DNA of 64,000 nucleotides, taken from positions 62,001 through 126,000 of the forward strand of contig NZ_CADIJL010000004.1 in NCBI RefSeq assembly GCF_902859695.1, in the 5' to 3' direction. Of this stretch, positions 35,140 to 43,626 are shown in pieces; position 1 is the first letter of the stretch; each line of letters opens with the position of its first letter. The DNA is from Achromobacter ruhlandii. GTDB taxonomy: Bacteria > Pseudomonadota > Gammaproteobacteria > Burkholderiales > Burkholderiaceae_B. A program made the translations under genes and the position numbers. The notes beneath the pieces are model-generated. The model saw only the letters and a program-made list of their open reading frames with translations, was not told where the DNA came from and did no database searches.

Positions 35140-37605
35140 TCAGGCTGACGCGGCCGCTGGGACACTGGCACGCGACGTCACGCGCTTGATCCCCGGCAGG
35201 CGCGTGCGCTTGAGCATCAGCGCATTGATCGCGACGATCGCGGAACTGCCCGACATGGACAATGCAGCGACCTCGGGCGACAAGGTGAACGGATACAGCA
35301 CCCCGGCCGCCAGCGGGAAGGCGATCACGTTGTAGGCCACGGCCCACCAGAGGTTCTGGTGCATCTTGCGCAGCGTCGCCCGGGACAGTTCGATGGCCCC
35401 GACCACGTCGTAGGGGTCACTCTTCATCAACACCACCTGGGCGCTTTCCATCGCAACGTCCGTCCCCGCGCCAATCGCAAAGCCCACGTCGGCCTGCGTC
35501 AGCGCCGGAGCGTCGTTGATGCCGTCGCCGACCATGCCGACCTTGTGACCCTGCTGCTGCAGTTCCTTGATCTTGGAGGCCTTCTGCCCGGGCAACACAT
35601 CCGCAAGCACGATGTCGATACCCAGTTCCTTGCCGATGCGCTCGGCGGTCGCCTGGTTGTCCCCGGTCAGCATCGCGACCTTCACGCCGCGTGCCTGCAG
35701 CTTGGCGATCGTCTCGCGCGAGGTCGGCCGCACGGCATCGGCGATCGCGATGAGGCCGATCAGCCGGCCACCGCGCGCGACGTGGACCACAGTGCGCCCC
35801 CCGCCTTGCAGCCGCGCCGCCTCGCTGGCAAGGGGGGCCAGATCCACCTGTTCCGACTGCATCAGCAGCCGGTTGCCCAGGAGCACCGTCTCGCCCCCGA
35901 TAGTGGCCCGTGCGCCTTGCCCATCGATGTTGGTGAAGTTCTCGGTGACCTCCGTCGGCATGTCTCCCGCACGCTTGAGCACTGCGAGCGCGAGGGGGTG
36001 CTCGGAGAACTTCTCCACCGCGGCGGCCGTCGCCAGAAGCCGCGTCTCCTCGACACCGGGCGCGGCCACCATCTCGACGACATCGGGCTGCCCCAGTGTC
36101 AAGGTGCCGGTCTTGTCGAACACCACGACCGTCAACTTGGTGGCGTTCTCCAATGCGGCCGCATTCTTGAAGAGAATGCCGTTCATTGCGCCCAGCCCGG
36201 TCCCGACCATGATGGCCATCGGGGTGGCCAGCCCCAGCGCATCAGGGCATGCGATCACGAACACGGTGATGGTCAAGGTGAGTGCGAACAGCAATGTCTG
36301 TCCCATCACCCAGTACCAGACGCTGAAGGTCAGCAGGCCAATCACGATCGCCGCCACCACCAGCCACTGGGATGCGTGGTCGGCCAGCAGCTGGCCGGGG
36401 GCCTTCGAGTTCTGGGCCTCCTGGACCAGCTTGACAATCTGCGCCAAGGCCGTGTCCGCGCCGACCTTCGTGGCCTTGTAGCGAAAGCTCCCGCTCTTGT
36501 TGATGCTGGCGCCTACGACGGTGCTGCCCACGCCCTTCTTGACCGGCATGGACTCGCCCGTCAGCATCGACTCGTCCACTTGCGACGCGCCCTCGACGAT
36601 CTCGCCATCCACCGGGATCTTGTCGCCGGGCTTGATCACGACCAGTTCCCCGGCTGCAACCTCGGCGGTCGGTACCTTGGTCTCCACCCCGTTGCGCACG
36701 ACCGTGGCCATGGGTGGGGCGAGATCCATCAACGCGCGAATCGCGTCGGATGCGCCCGCGCGGGCGCGCATCTCCAGCCAGTGCCCCAGCAGGATGAAGA
36801 CCAGCAGCACCGATGCCGCTTCATAGAACACCTCACCCTCGTAGAAGAAGGTCGCGCCGATGCTGAACAGGTAGCCGGTGCCCACCGACAGCACGACCAA
36901 CGTGGCCATGTTGGCGACGCCGTTGCGCAGCGCGCGCCACGCCGCCACGTAGAAAGGCCAACCTGGATAGATGATCGCGGCACTTGCGAGGAAGAAAAGA
37001 AAGAGCTTGTCGTCCAGCCCGAACGGCGTCTGGAAGTCGCCGAACATCTTCCCCATCGGGGAATAGAAGAACACGGGAATGGCGAAGACCAGGGCCACGA
37101 AGAAGCGATTGCGCATGTCCCGAGCCATGTCCCGCATCGAGCCCGACCCGTGGCCCATGTCGTGCATCATGTCGGCCATCGCAGGGTCGCCTGCGTGGGC
37201 CTGGTGCGCAGCATGGGCGGCGGGCGTCGTGGCCGCAGCCTTCGCGCGTGCGGCCGTGGCGGGGGCATGCGCGTGGTGCCCCTCATGCCCCATCTCTTGC
37301 GCCTGACGTGCGGGTGCGCCGTGATGGCCGTGCACCGCATGGCTGGGGTCGGCAGAGACGCCAGCGGCGGGCGCGCACACGTGCTTGGGCGTCTGCTCGC
37401 CACGGCAGTGATAGCCGCATTCGGCGATGCGCTGGCGCAGATCCTCGACACTGAGTTGTCCCTCATCGAGATGGACCGTTGCGCTTCCCGCAACATAGTT
37501 GACATCTGCATGATGGACGCCGGGAAGCTGCAGCAGCTTGCGGCGTACTCCCTCCGCGCTCAGGCTCGATACGAGCCCTCCGACTTCAACGTTGATCGAC
37601 TTCAT
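35140..37605 (-). CDS. P1B-type heavy-metal ATPase with CPD motif (CopB-like)
   Basis: An 821-residue P1B ATPase. The N-terminal 65 residues fold like an HMA domain but lack CxxC: the loop reads [13 protein letters not shown] His/Met-rich linker follows (residues 74-160: [27 protein letters not shown]). The membrane metal site is CPD (residues 453-455 in [12 protein letters not shown]), where Cu(I) pumps have CPC and CopB pumps [20 protein letters not shown] and [14 protein letters not shown] are intact, so catalysis should work. The His/Met linker and neighbours suggest copper or a related ion, but CPD makes specificity uncertain. It is the second metal pump in this window. Confidence 0.9.
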   Translation of the reverse strand: MKSINVEVGGLVSSLSAEGVRRKLLQLPGVHHADVNYVAGSATVHLDEGQLSVEDLRQRIAECGYHCRGEQTPKHVCAPAAGVSADPSHAVHGHHGAPARQAQEMGHEGHHAHAPATAARAKAAATTPAAHAAHQAHAGDPAMADMMHDMGHGSGSMRDMARDMRNRFFVALVFAIPVFFYSPMGKMFGDFQTPFGLDDKLFLFFLASAAIIYPGWPFYVAAWRALRNGVANMATLVVLSVGTGYLFSIGATFFYEGEVFYEAASVLLVFILLGHWLEMRARAGASDAIRALMDLAPPMATVVRNGVETKVPTAEVAAGELVVIKPGDKIPVDGEIVEGASQVDESMLTGESMPVKKGVGSTVVGASINKSGSFRYKATKVGADTALAQIVKLVQEAQNSKAPGQLLADHASQWLVVAAIVIGLLTFSVWYWVMGQTLLFALTLTITVFVIACPDALGLATPMAIMVGTGLGAMNGILFKNAAALENATKLTVVVFDKTGTLTLGQPDVVEMVAAPGVEETRLLATAAAVEKFSEHPLALAVLKRAGDMPTEVTENFTNIDGQGARATIGGETVLLGNRLLMQSEQVDLAPLASEAARLQGGGRTVVHVARGGRLIGLIAIADAVRPTSRETIAKLQARGVKVAMLTGDNQATAERIGKELGIDIVLADVLPGQKASKIKELQQQGHKVGMVGDGINDAPALTQADVGFAIGAGTDVAMESAQVVLMKSDPYDVVGAIELSRATLRKMHQNLWWAVAYNVIAFPLAAGVLYPFTLSPEVAALSMSGSSAIVAINALMLKRTRLPGIKRVTSRASVPAAASA

Positions 37606-37637
37606 GGCTGTTCTTCCTGTTCGCTGTGTTCGTGGTC

Positions 37638-38501
37638 TCAACGAGCGAGTCGGCCCGAGTCCAGGCAGTCCTGCGAGAACTCGAAGACGATCTCCCGGTC
37701 GGGAGCGATGACCTTGTGCTTCTTGCCGGCGTAGTGCAGCCGGGAGAGGATGTCTCTGATCAGGTTGAGCCTCGCCAACCGTTTGTTGTCGGCGTGCACG
37801 ACAGACCAGGGCGCCGCGGCCGTATGGGTGCGCATGAACATCTCGTCGCGCGCCCGTGTATAGCCGTCCCAGTGCTTCAGCGCGACGGCATCCACCGGGC
37901 TCGACTTCCACTGTTTGAGGGGATCACGGCGGCGTTCCCCGAGCCGGCGGCTCTGCTCCTTCTTGCCGATGTCGAGGTAATACTTCAGCAGCTTGATGCC
38001 GGAGTTGACCAGCATCTCCTCGAACTTGGGCACTGAGTTCATGAATTCTTCGTGCTCCTCGGCGGTACAGAAGCCCATCACCGGTTCCACGCCCGCACGG
38101 TTGTACCAACTGCGGTTGAACACCACGAGCTCTTCGCCAACTGGCAGGTGCGGGACGTAGCGCTGGAAGTACCAGCCCGTGCGATCCCGGTCGGAGGGCT
38201 TTCCTAGCGCGACGACCCGTGTTTCCCGAGGACTCAGGTGTTCGACCAGCCGCTTGATGCTGCCGTCCTTGCCTGCGCCGTCCCTTCCCTCCAAGAGGAT
38301 CAGGATACGGTCGTTGCATTTGATGAAATGCCGCTGCAGTTTCACCAGTTCGATCTGCAGCATGTGCAACTGTGCTTCGTAGTCCTCGCGGCCGATCGAG
38401 CGTGTCGCTGTCTCGTCGCGCGCTGAGCCGTGGGCAGTGCCGGTGCCGTCCACATCGGCCTTGTGCTTGGCGCCTTTGGCGCCCTTCTTGTTCTTTGCCA
38501 T
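37638..38501 (-). CDS. ppk2: Polyphosphate kinase 2
   Basis: A 287-residue PPK2. It uses polyphosphate to phosphorylate nucleotides. The Walker A motif is [17 protein letters not shown] (about residues 69-85), and the lid region has [39 protein letters not shown] and [21 protein letters not shown] are typical of class I PPK2, which mainly make nucleoside triphosphates from diphosphates. It lies 32 bases before the P1B ATPase gene. In this block it could supply ATP from polyphosphate when respiration stops. The N-terminus is Lys-rich ([14 protein letters not shown]), a plausible polyphosphate-binding tail. Confidence 0.93.
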   Translation of the reverse strand: MAKNKKGAKGAKHKADVDGTGTAHGSARDETATRSIGREDYEAQLHMLQIELVKLQRHFIKCNDRILILLEGRDGAGKDGSIKRLVEHLSPRETRVVALGKPSDRDRTGWYFQRYVPHLPVGEELVVFNRSWYNRAGVEPVMGFCTAEEHEEFMNSVPKFEEMLVNSGIKLLKYYLDIGKKEQSRRLGERRRDPLKQWKSSPVDAVALKHWDGYTRARDEMFMRTHTAAAPWSVVHADNKRLARLNLIRDILSRLHYAGKKHKVIAPDREIVFEFSQDCLDSGRLAR

Positions 38502-38511
38502 GGGTTCTCCG

Positions 38512-38670
38512 TTAGGTCTGGTCGCAGGCGATCAGCATTGCGTGTGTCGACGCCCGGCGGGGCGCGGCGCTCATGTCCGCATCCGAGCGGGAGCCGCAGC
38601 CATCGCCTTGTCCGTAGGCTGCAGCCAGGTACGGTCGATTGATGCGCTGACGCCAGCGGGTCTTCTTCAT
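38512..38670 (-). CDS. Possible small basic protein
   Basis: A 52-residue reading frame that starts one base after the methyltransferase stop (TGACATG) and ends 10 bases before ppk2. It begins MKKTRWRQRINRPYL and has no recognisable domain. The tight spacing suggests it is translated, but composition is unremarkable and I have no family support. Confidence 0.35.
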   Translation of the reverse strand: MKKTRWRQRINRPYLAAAYGQGDGCGSRSDADMSAAPRRASTHAMLIACDQT

Positions 38671-38671
38671 G

Positions 38672-39322
38672 TCAGCCTCGCTGGCGCGTGTCCGAGAGGG
38701 AGGGAAGGAAGCGCGGCGTGCGCGCGGCATAGGCGTCGAACTCGGCGCCGAACTGCTTGCGCATGTCCTTCTCCTCGTTGACTGCCAGCCTCGAATACAT
38801 CACGACGAGGAAGGGGAACATCAGCAGCGTCAACAGCGTCGGCCACTGCAGCAGAAAGCCGAAAAGGATCGCCACGAAGGCCACATACTGCGGGTGCCGA
38901 ATCCTGGCGTATGGGCCGCTCACGGCAAGTTGGGCGTGCCGTTGCGCGTGGTAGAGCACCGTCCAGGCGCTCGACAGAAGCCAGAAGCCGCCCCCGATGA
39001 AGATGTAGCTTGCGATATGAAGCGGGCTGAAGTGAGGGTCGCCGCTCTCGCCCAGCAGGGTCGACCAGAGATGGCCGCTGTTGTGCGACAGCAAGTCCAG
39101 ACTGGGATACTTGGTCTGAAGCCAGCCGGACAGCACGTACAGCGTCAGCGGAAAGCCGTACATCTCGACGAACAAGGCAACAATGAACGCTGCGAATGTC
39201 CCGAAGGTTCTCCAGTCGCGCGAGGTCTGCGGTTTGAAGAAGCTGAAGGCGAACATGATGAAGACCGCCGAGTTCACGAGGACGAGCAACCAAAGCCCAT
39301 AAGCGGGCGCATCGTGGTTCAT
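38672..39322 (-). CDS. Isoprenylcysteine carboxylmethyltransferase/PEMT-family membrane methyltransferase
   Basis: A 216-residue protein with about six hydrophobic helices. The signature GPYARIRHPQYVAFVAILFG, with RHPxY, and the later NEEKDMRKQFGAEFDAYAAR form the SAM and substrate site of ICMT/PEMT-type methyltransferases. Bacterial members methylate phospholipids or other membrane compounds; the substrate here is unknown. Its start overlaps the DUF2933 stop by ATGA. With cfa in the other block, it adds to the membrane-lipid genes. It is one of the standard companions of copper cassettes. Confidence 0.88.
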   Translation of the reverse strand: MNHDAPAYGLWLLVLVNSAVFIMFAFSFFKPQTSRDWRTFGTFAAFIVALFVEMYGFPLTLYVLSGWLQTKYPSLDLLSHNSGHLWSTLLGESGDPHFSPLHIASYIFIGGGFWLLSSAWTVLYHAQRHAQLAVSGPYARIRHPQYVAFVAILFGFLLQWPTLLTLLMFPFLVVMYSRLAVNEEKDMRKQFGAEFDAYAARTPRFLPSLSDTRQRG

Positions 39323-39558
39323 TTGCGCTCTCCCGGGTACGGTGGATTCGCCTTGCTACCGTCGCCTGGTACGGCATGGCGATGCATCAGCACATGAGCG
39401 ATGACGCAAGTCGCCAGGAGGACCAGTGGCAGCGCGGCCAGGTAGTGCCCGCGGTGTTCCGTCAGCAGCATGTAGATGCTCACGGCCAGGAAGACCAGAA
39501 AGCCCAGGAACCATCGCGAGCGCGAAAACCTTGGACCGGTGCGGTGAGAAGTTGTCAT
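39319..39558 (-). CDS. DUF2933-like small membrane protein (copy 3)
   Basis: A 79-residue protein with two hydrophobic segments (about residues 17-35 and 38-55) and a short tail (HVLMHRHAVPGDGS). The layout matches the DUF2933 genes at 5127 and 11853, although the His-rich end is shorter. The start MTTSHRT at 39558 has GAGGAGG 8 bases upstream; an in-frame ATG at 39573 is less likely. It overlaps the methyltransferase gene by ATGA and follows the Met-rich periplasmic protein by 11 bases. Confidence 0.8.
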   Translation of the reverse strand: MTTSHRTGPRFSRSRWFLGFLVFLAVSIYMLLTEHRGHYLAALPLVLLATCVIAHVLMHRHAVPGDGSKANPPYPGERK

Positions 39559-39569
39559 GGTCGTCCTCC

Positions 39570-39971
39570 TCACTTCGCCGGCTCAGGCATCCGGTCCATC
39601 ATCATCTGCATCATGGACTGGCACATGTCCATGCGCATTTCGAGCATTTGCTGCCGCTCAGCTGTCGGCGCCGACTCGGCTCCATCCTTCATTGCGCCCA
39701 TCATCGCCATGCCAGCCCGCATGGCCTGCATGTGTTCGGCCATGAGCGCCTTGCGCTGCGCAGGCGTCTTCGCAGCCACCATCCGTTCGTGCATGGCCTG
39801 CATCGACTTCAGTTGCGCATCCATGCCCTCGGTGGTCGGCGCCCTTGGCGTCTCGGCCGCGGTCGGACTCGCACCTGCGGGGTGATGGGCCTGATGGTTG
39901 TCCTGCGCGAACGCAGACAAGGTGACCAGTGCGGCGCCAACGATGGCCGCGATCGAATGCGTGAATTTCAT
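39570..39971 (-). CDS. Secreted Met/His-rich protein, probable periplasmic metal binder
   Basis: A 133-residue protein with a signal peptide (MKFTHSIAAIVGAALVTLSAFA). The mature chain has a His motif (NHQAHHPAG) and a long helical region very rich in methionine (MQAMHERMVAAK, MQAMRAGMAMMGAMKDG, MRMDMCQSMMQMMMDRM). Methionine-rich helical periplasmic proteins in copper clusters bind Cu(I). AAAGGAGAG precedes the ATG at 39971; an earlier in-frame ATG at 40028 would hide the signal. A MerR-type promoter lies 70-100 bases upstream, so expression should respond to metal. Confidence 0.8.
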   Translation of the reverse strand: MKFTHSIAAIVGAALVTLSAFAQDNHQAHHPAGASPTAAETPRAPTTEGMDAQLKSMQAMHERMVAAKTPAQRKALMAEHMQAMRAGMAMMGAMKDGAESAPTAERQQMLEMRMDMCQSMMQMMMDRMPEPAK

Positions 39972-40042
39972 TTCTCTCTCCTTTAGCCGCGGGTGCCTGC
40001 CATTGGGGCGAAACCGATGTCGCCGCAAGCGGACAAAGCCCT

Positions 40043-40073
40043 ATGAAAACTCCGTAGTCGGGTACAGAGTCAA
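40043..40073 (-). promoter_or_regulatory. MerR-type metal-responsive promoter for the Met-rich protein
   Basis: Read leftward: TTGACT (40073-40068), then a dyad at 40049-40070 with arms ACTCCGTA and TACAGAGT around six bases, then TTTCAT (40048-40043) as -10 at 19-base spacing. This stretched spacer is diagnostic of MerR/CueR/PbrR-type promoters. The MerR gene at 40704 is the obvious candidate regulator. Confidence 0.75.
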
Positions 40074-40125
40074 GGCTTATGAGTTGTGCGCCGGGTGTGA
40101 CCGACACGGCAACTCAAAGGAGGCG

Positions 40126-40560
40126 CTACAGCGCGAGACGCTCGAACAGCAGCCACGACGGCCGCTTGGGAGGTGGTCGCTGGTGACCCCTCGATGGGAT
40201 GGCTCGCAGAGCCAACGTCGGAGCCAGCAGCTGGTCTCCATAGGCGGGAGGCGCCAAACCGACGAGGTCGAACGCGAAGGTTGGTGCTTTCTGAATGGCG
40301 GACTGGTTGACGTCGCCGCAGAGCTTCAGGCACGGGGCCTTCGACGGGTCGTGGGAACCTTCTTCGTGCTCACCATGGAGGCCTTCATGATTTCCATGCC
40401 CGGACGATGGGACATGCTCATACCCGACAGCATGCCGATGTTGCTGCGGAGACTCCAGAAGGCAGGCATTGGCCACCCCGGCCCCGAGCGCAAACAGCCA
40501 TACCCCGAGCACCATCCACGCGATGGCGCGAATCCTGCGGTGGTTGAGAAGTGTGCGCAT
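40126..40560 (-). CDS. Exported hypothetical protein linked to copper genes
   Basis: A 144-residue protein with a signal sequence (AWMVLGVWLFALGAGVANA; cut near residue 32), followed by Cys in NACLLES. The mature part is rich in histidine (QQHRHAVGYEHVPSSGHGNH, HGEHEEGSHD) and has a second cysteine pair in APCLKLCGDVNQSA. The C-terminus is basic and Pro-rich. His and Cys suggest metal binding outside the cytoplasm; I do not recognise a named family. It is the first gene after the ANR-box promoter at 40591-40632 and heads the long leftward block. Confidence 0.65.
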   Translation of the reverse strand: MRTLLNHRRIRAIAWMVLGVWLFALGAGVANACLLESPQQHRHAVGYEHVPSSGHGNHEGLHGEHEEGSHDPSKAPCLKLCGDVNQSAIQKAPTFAFDLVGLAPPAYGDQLLAPTLALRAIPSRGHQRPPPKRPSWLLFERLAL

Positions 40561-40590
40561 GTGCGGCCTATTGACCCATTGACACCTGTG

Positions 40591-40632
40591 ATCCTATTCC
40601 CAACTGAGCTGCGGGAAATTGATTTGGATCAA
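40591..40632 (-). promoter_or_regulatory. ANR/FNR-box promoter of the leftward block
   Basis: TTGATTTGGATCAA at 40619-40632 is a perfect FNR/ANR consensus. Leftward, TAGGAT (40596-40591) matches four of six -10 bases. It predicts a start at 40584 and puts the box at -41.5, the same geometry as at 11605. The first gene starts 24 bases later. Confidence 0.75.
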
Positions 40633-40703
40633 ATGGAGGCAAGGGTCAACTACGCGGTACTGCGTTATTCTGTGTTGCTCGTGAATAGACAGTGGATCGC
40701 TCG

Positions 40704-41126
40704 ATGAACGAAGGTTTGGGTGATTGGATGACGGTTGGCAGGCTGGCGAAGGTCGCTGGCGTCGGCGTGGAGACAATCCGCTACTACCAGGGACGCGGCC
40801 TGTTGCCGATCCCGAAGAACGCCGGCAGCTTCCGGCGCTACCCCGCTTCGATGATCCAGCGGATCGGCTTCATCAAGCGCGCTCAGAGCCTTGGGTTCTC
40901 GCTGGACGAGGTGAAGTCGCTCTTGGATCTGGAGGATGGGCGGAATCGCCGGGCTATTCAGACGGTGACACGGCGGCGCCTTGACCAGATCGATGAGAAG
41001 GTTGGCGACCTTCAGCGCATGCGAGGCGCTCTGAGAGACATGCTGGAGAGGTGCGAAGACACGGGAGAGGCGCTTCCTTGCCCTATCATTGCTGCGCTCA
41101 TGGGGCCTTTGAATACGTCCGAATGA
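40704..41126 (+). CDS. MerR-family metal-responsive regulator
   Basis: A 140-residue MerR regulator. The winged helix reads MTVGRLAKVAGVGVETIRYY and the long dimerisation helix follows. Near the C-terminus are Cys in MLERCEDTG and ALPCPIIAALMG, matching MerR Cys117 and Cys126. The position of MerR Cys82 reads GRNRRAIQ with no cysteine, so it is not a standard mercury sensor. A related metal (copper, lead or zinc type) is likely. The start could be 40692, 40704 or 40728; no strong Shine-Dalgarno decides it. It diverges from the leftward block, whose MerR-type operators at 40049 and perhaps 11577 are the probable targets. Confidence 0.85.
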   Translation: MNEGLGDWMTVGRLAKVAGVGVETIRYYQGRGLLPIPKNAGSFRRYPASMIQRIGFIKRAQSLGFSLDEVKSLLDLEDGRNRRAIQTVTRRRLDQIDEKVGDLQRMRGALRDMLERCEDTGEALPCPIIAALMGPLNTSE

Positions 41127-41360
41127 TTGCGCGCTGTGAGGAACAGACGAGACCCAAGGAAAGCGAACGAGGCCTGTCGCACTTCGTTGGTAATGGTCGT
41201 GCGGACTGTTCGCTGCACAAAAATGCCGAATGAATTTTCAGCAATCTCACGGCCGACTTAGACGACGTGAACTGCGGCGGTCGGCGTAGCGGATACATCG
41301 CCCTACGTCGACCCTGCCGGCGCGATCCACTCAGTCGACTGTCAATCTCACAAGTCCCGC

Positions 41361-41813
41361 CTATTCTCGCTCAAGGATACGCGCACCGGGCCCCTGGCCC
41401 GCGAGTATGTCGCCCGGATTACGCAACGGGCACTCTTTGAGAGAGAGACAACCGCACCCGATACATCCCCCGAGTTCGTCCCGCAGCCGCATCAACTGCG
41501 TAATGCGGTCGTCAAGGTCTTCACGCCACCTAGACGCCACACGGCGCCAATGCGCAGCAGTCAGATGAACGCCCGGCTGATACTGCCCGAGAGCGTCGAG
41601 CACTTCGTCCAGCGATAGTCCGGCCCGCTGCGCGACTTTGACGATGGCCAGATACCTCAAGATAGCGGGCGAGTATCTCCGCTGATTACCGGACGTGCGT
41701 TCGCTCTGGATCAGGCCCTTGGACTCGTAGAAGTGGATCGTGGATACGGGCAGGCCGCTGCGCTGTGACACCTCTCCAACCGTCAAGCGACGCGACGTGT
41801 CGATCCGGTTCAT
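41361..41813 (-). CDS. soxR: Redox-sensing regulator SoxR
   Basis: A 150-residue SoxR. The MerR-type winged helix ([20 protein letters not shown]) is followed by the [2Fe-2S] cluster motif [12 protein letters not shown], with the exact CX2CXCX5C spacing. SoxR turns on target promoters when its cluster is oxidised by redox-cycling compounds. The start at 41813 has GGAG about 9 bases upstream; the ATG at 41825 would lie almost inside the sox box. It diverges from a superoxide dismutase pseudogene. The downstream MFS and efflux genes are typical SoxR-type targets in proteobacteria. The 234 bases on its 3' side (41127-41360) hold no gene. Confidence 0.95.
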   Translation of the reverse strand: MNRIDTSRRLTVGEVSQRSGLPVSTIHFYESKGLIQSERTSGNQRRYSPAILRYLAIVKVAQRAGLSLDEVLDALGQYQPGVHLTAAHWRRVASRWREDLDDRITQLMRLRDELGGCIGCGCLSLKECPLRNPGDILAGQGPGARILERE

Positions 41814-41827
41814 GGCTGACTCCATTG

Positions 41828-41843
41828 CTCAAGTTATGTTGAG
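41828..41843. promoter_or_regulatory. SoxR box
   Basis: CTCAAGTTATGTTGAG matches the SoxR operator consensus (CCTCAAGTTAACTTGAGG type) with one central change and intact arms. It lies between soxR and the sod pseudogene. Confidence 0.75.
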
Positions 41844-41879
41844 ATTCTAGTTGTGCCCAAGTCGCATCGCAATCGAAAG

Positions 41880-42216
41880 TCTGGCCACGCAGTCAGACGG
41901 CTGTGCGTAGCAATGGCGGCGGTCACGCCAACCACTCGCTGTGTTGGACGGTACTGAGTGCCGAGGATGGCAAGCCGCAAGGAAGGTTGGCCAGGACGGC
42001 AACCTGTTAGTCAAGAGCAGCGCTAACCAGGGCAGTTCTCTGATGGGCGCATACGCAGGCCTCTCAGGTGAGACGCCGATCCTTGCTCTGGATGTCTGGG
42101 AGCACGCGTACTATCTGGACTACCAGAACCGCCGTCCCGACTACATCGCGGCCATCTTCAACATCGTTAACTGGCACGAGTCGCCCGGCGCTACAAAGAG
42201 GCCGTCGGTTCAATGA
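41880..42216 (+). pseudogene. Fe/Mn superoxide dismutase remnant
   Basis: Two pieces of a Fe/Mn superoxide dismutase in different frames. The first (about 41890-41975) reads [17 protein letters not shown], the central metal-ligand His region. The second (about 41975-42165) reads [20 protein letters not shown] and [20 protein letters not shown], with the Asp and His metal ligands, then NIVNWHE. About 30 residues between the pieces and the whole N-terminal third are missing. An internal deletion and frameshift therefore disabled the gene. It sits behind the SoxR box, consistent with a former SoxR-controlled oxidative stress gene. Confidence 0.85.
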
Positions 42217-42314
42217 TGCCGCTGCCGGTTGCCACGGCTGGCGTCCGGCAGCGCACAGCGGCATGTCCGTGCATGCTGGCGCACAGTGCTGATGGTTTCT
42301 CATCTCTTTCTGCT

Positions 42315-43508
42315 TCAAAGGGATGGGCTCCTCCTCTGGGATCGCACGCCCGTTGTCAAGATCACGGCCGCCCCTGCCAGCAACGCTGCGCAAGCGTAGG
42401 TGAAGACGCCGGAGAGGCCGAAAGTATCGATGGCAACGCCGCCGACGCCGGCGCCGAGCGCAATGGAGAATTGGAATGCGGTCGCCTGCAGGGCACCGAC
42501 GCTCTCAGCAAGGTCAGGGGCCACTCTCGCGTGCCACGTCGCGATCGAGACGTAGAAAGCGCTGAAGGCCAGCCCCCAGATAACGAGGAGCAATAGCGAG
42601 ATCAGGGAAGTGGTTCCAGCGAATGCCAGCAAGGCGGCCATCAGTGCCATCACAAGCGCCGCTCCCGCTGCACATAGTGACGCGTTGCGCGCCGCCAGCA
42701 GCCCGCCGACCGCACCTCCGATGAGGCCCCCAATCCCATAAAGCAAAAGCGCCAGCGAGATCTGGCTGACATTCAGGTTAACCACCTGTTCCAGCAGCGG
42801 CCGGATGAAGGTGTAGCCGGCAAACTGTCCTGAAAGCACCAGGACAATCGTGACCAACCCGCCCAGCACCGGAGCCCGGCTGAGCGCATCGCCGAAAGCG
42901 TTCAGTGCCGGACGATGCATCGTGGGAAGGCGCGGAAGGGTCGACAATTGCGCGAGCAACGCCAGCACGCCCAAGCCTGCCGTGACAAGAAATACGCCAC
43001 GCCAACCCCAAGTTTCGCCCAGAAAGGCACCAGCGGCGGGCGCGGCGACACTCGCCGCTGTTACGCCCGTGAAGATGATGCTCATGGCCCGGGCGACCTG
43101 GGCCGGAGATACCAGCCGCAGTGCTAGCGTGGTCACCATCGCCCAGGTTCCGCCCAGTGCCACCCCCAGCAGCCCGCGCGCGAAAAGCAGCGTCCACTGA
43201 TCGGTCGCGACCGACGCCAGCAGACTCGATAGCAAGAGGACGACGGTCAGCCCACGAATCAGCAAACGTCGGTCAATCCGCCCGGCGAGAAAGATGACCG
43301 CGGGGCTGGCAACGGCGGCGACCACGGCCGTTGCGGTCACGGCCTGGCCTGCCTCGCCGACCGACAGTTCCAAGTCCTTGGCCATGGGCGTCAGAATGCT
43401 GATCGGCAGCAGTTCGCTACAGACCAGCGCAAACATGGTGATTGCCATGGATAGTACCGCCGGCCAGTTGGCGTCGTGCTGGTCGTCCGTCGTGGAAGAA
43501 TGACGCAT
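42315..43508 (-). CDS. MFS efflux transporter (DHA1 type)
   Basis: A 397-residue, 12-helix MFS transporter. Motif A is FLAGRIDRRLLIRGLTVV and motif C-like glycine-rich stretches such as VAAPAAGAFLGETWGWR place it with drug:H+ antiporters (AraJ/NepI/YdhP group). The start at 43508 was chosen over 43613, which adds a non-hydrophobic basic stretch. It could export drugs, sugars or purine analogues; the substrate is not readable. It lies 118 bases after the outer-membrane factor of the broken RND pump, in the same direction, and a few hundred bases from soxR. Confidence 0.88.
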   Translation of the reverse strand: MRHSSTTDDQHDANWPAVLSMAITMFALVCSELLPISILTPMAKDLELSVGEAGQAVTATAVVAAVASPAVIFLAGRIDRRLLIRGLTVVLLLSSLLASVATDQWTLLFARGLLGVALGGTWAMVTTLALRLVSPAQVARAMSIIFTGVTAASVAAPAAGAFLGETWGWRGVFLVTAGLGVLALLAQLSTLPRLPTMHRPALNAFGDALSRAPVLGGLVTIVLVLSGQFAGYTFIRPLLEQVVNLNVSQISLALLLYGIGGLIGGAVGGLLAARNASLCAAGAALVMALMAALLAFAGTTSLISLLLLVIWGLAFSAFYVSIATWHARVAPDLAESVGALQATAFQFSIALGAGVGGVAIDTFGLSGVFTYACAALLAGAAVILTTGVRSQRRSPSL

Positions 43509-43626
43509 TTGCTGTGTCGTCCGTTTGGTATTCGGCCAGATGGCCTGAGCGCAAGCGCGCATAGAAGACCGCGCCGCGCGCTTGATGCTCGGGGCGGCCG
43601 CGGGCCTGCGCAAGACTGGTGTCGGC

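Noticed and set aside
35359..37734. 791-residue open frame antisense to the P1B ATPase
   Set aside because: A shadow of the ATPase gene; low-complexity His/Arg/Gly composition and no recognisable domain.
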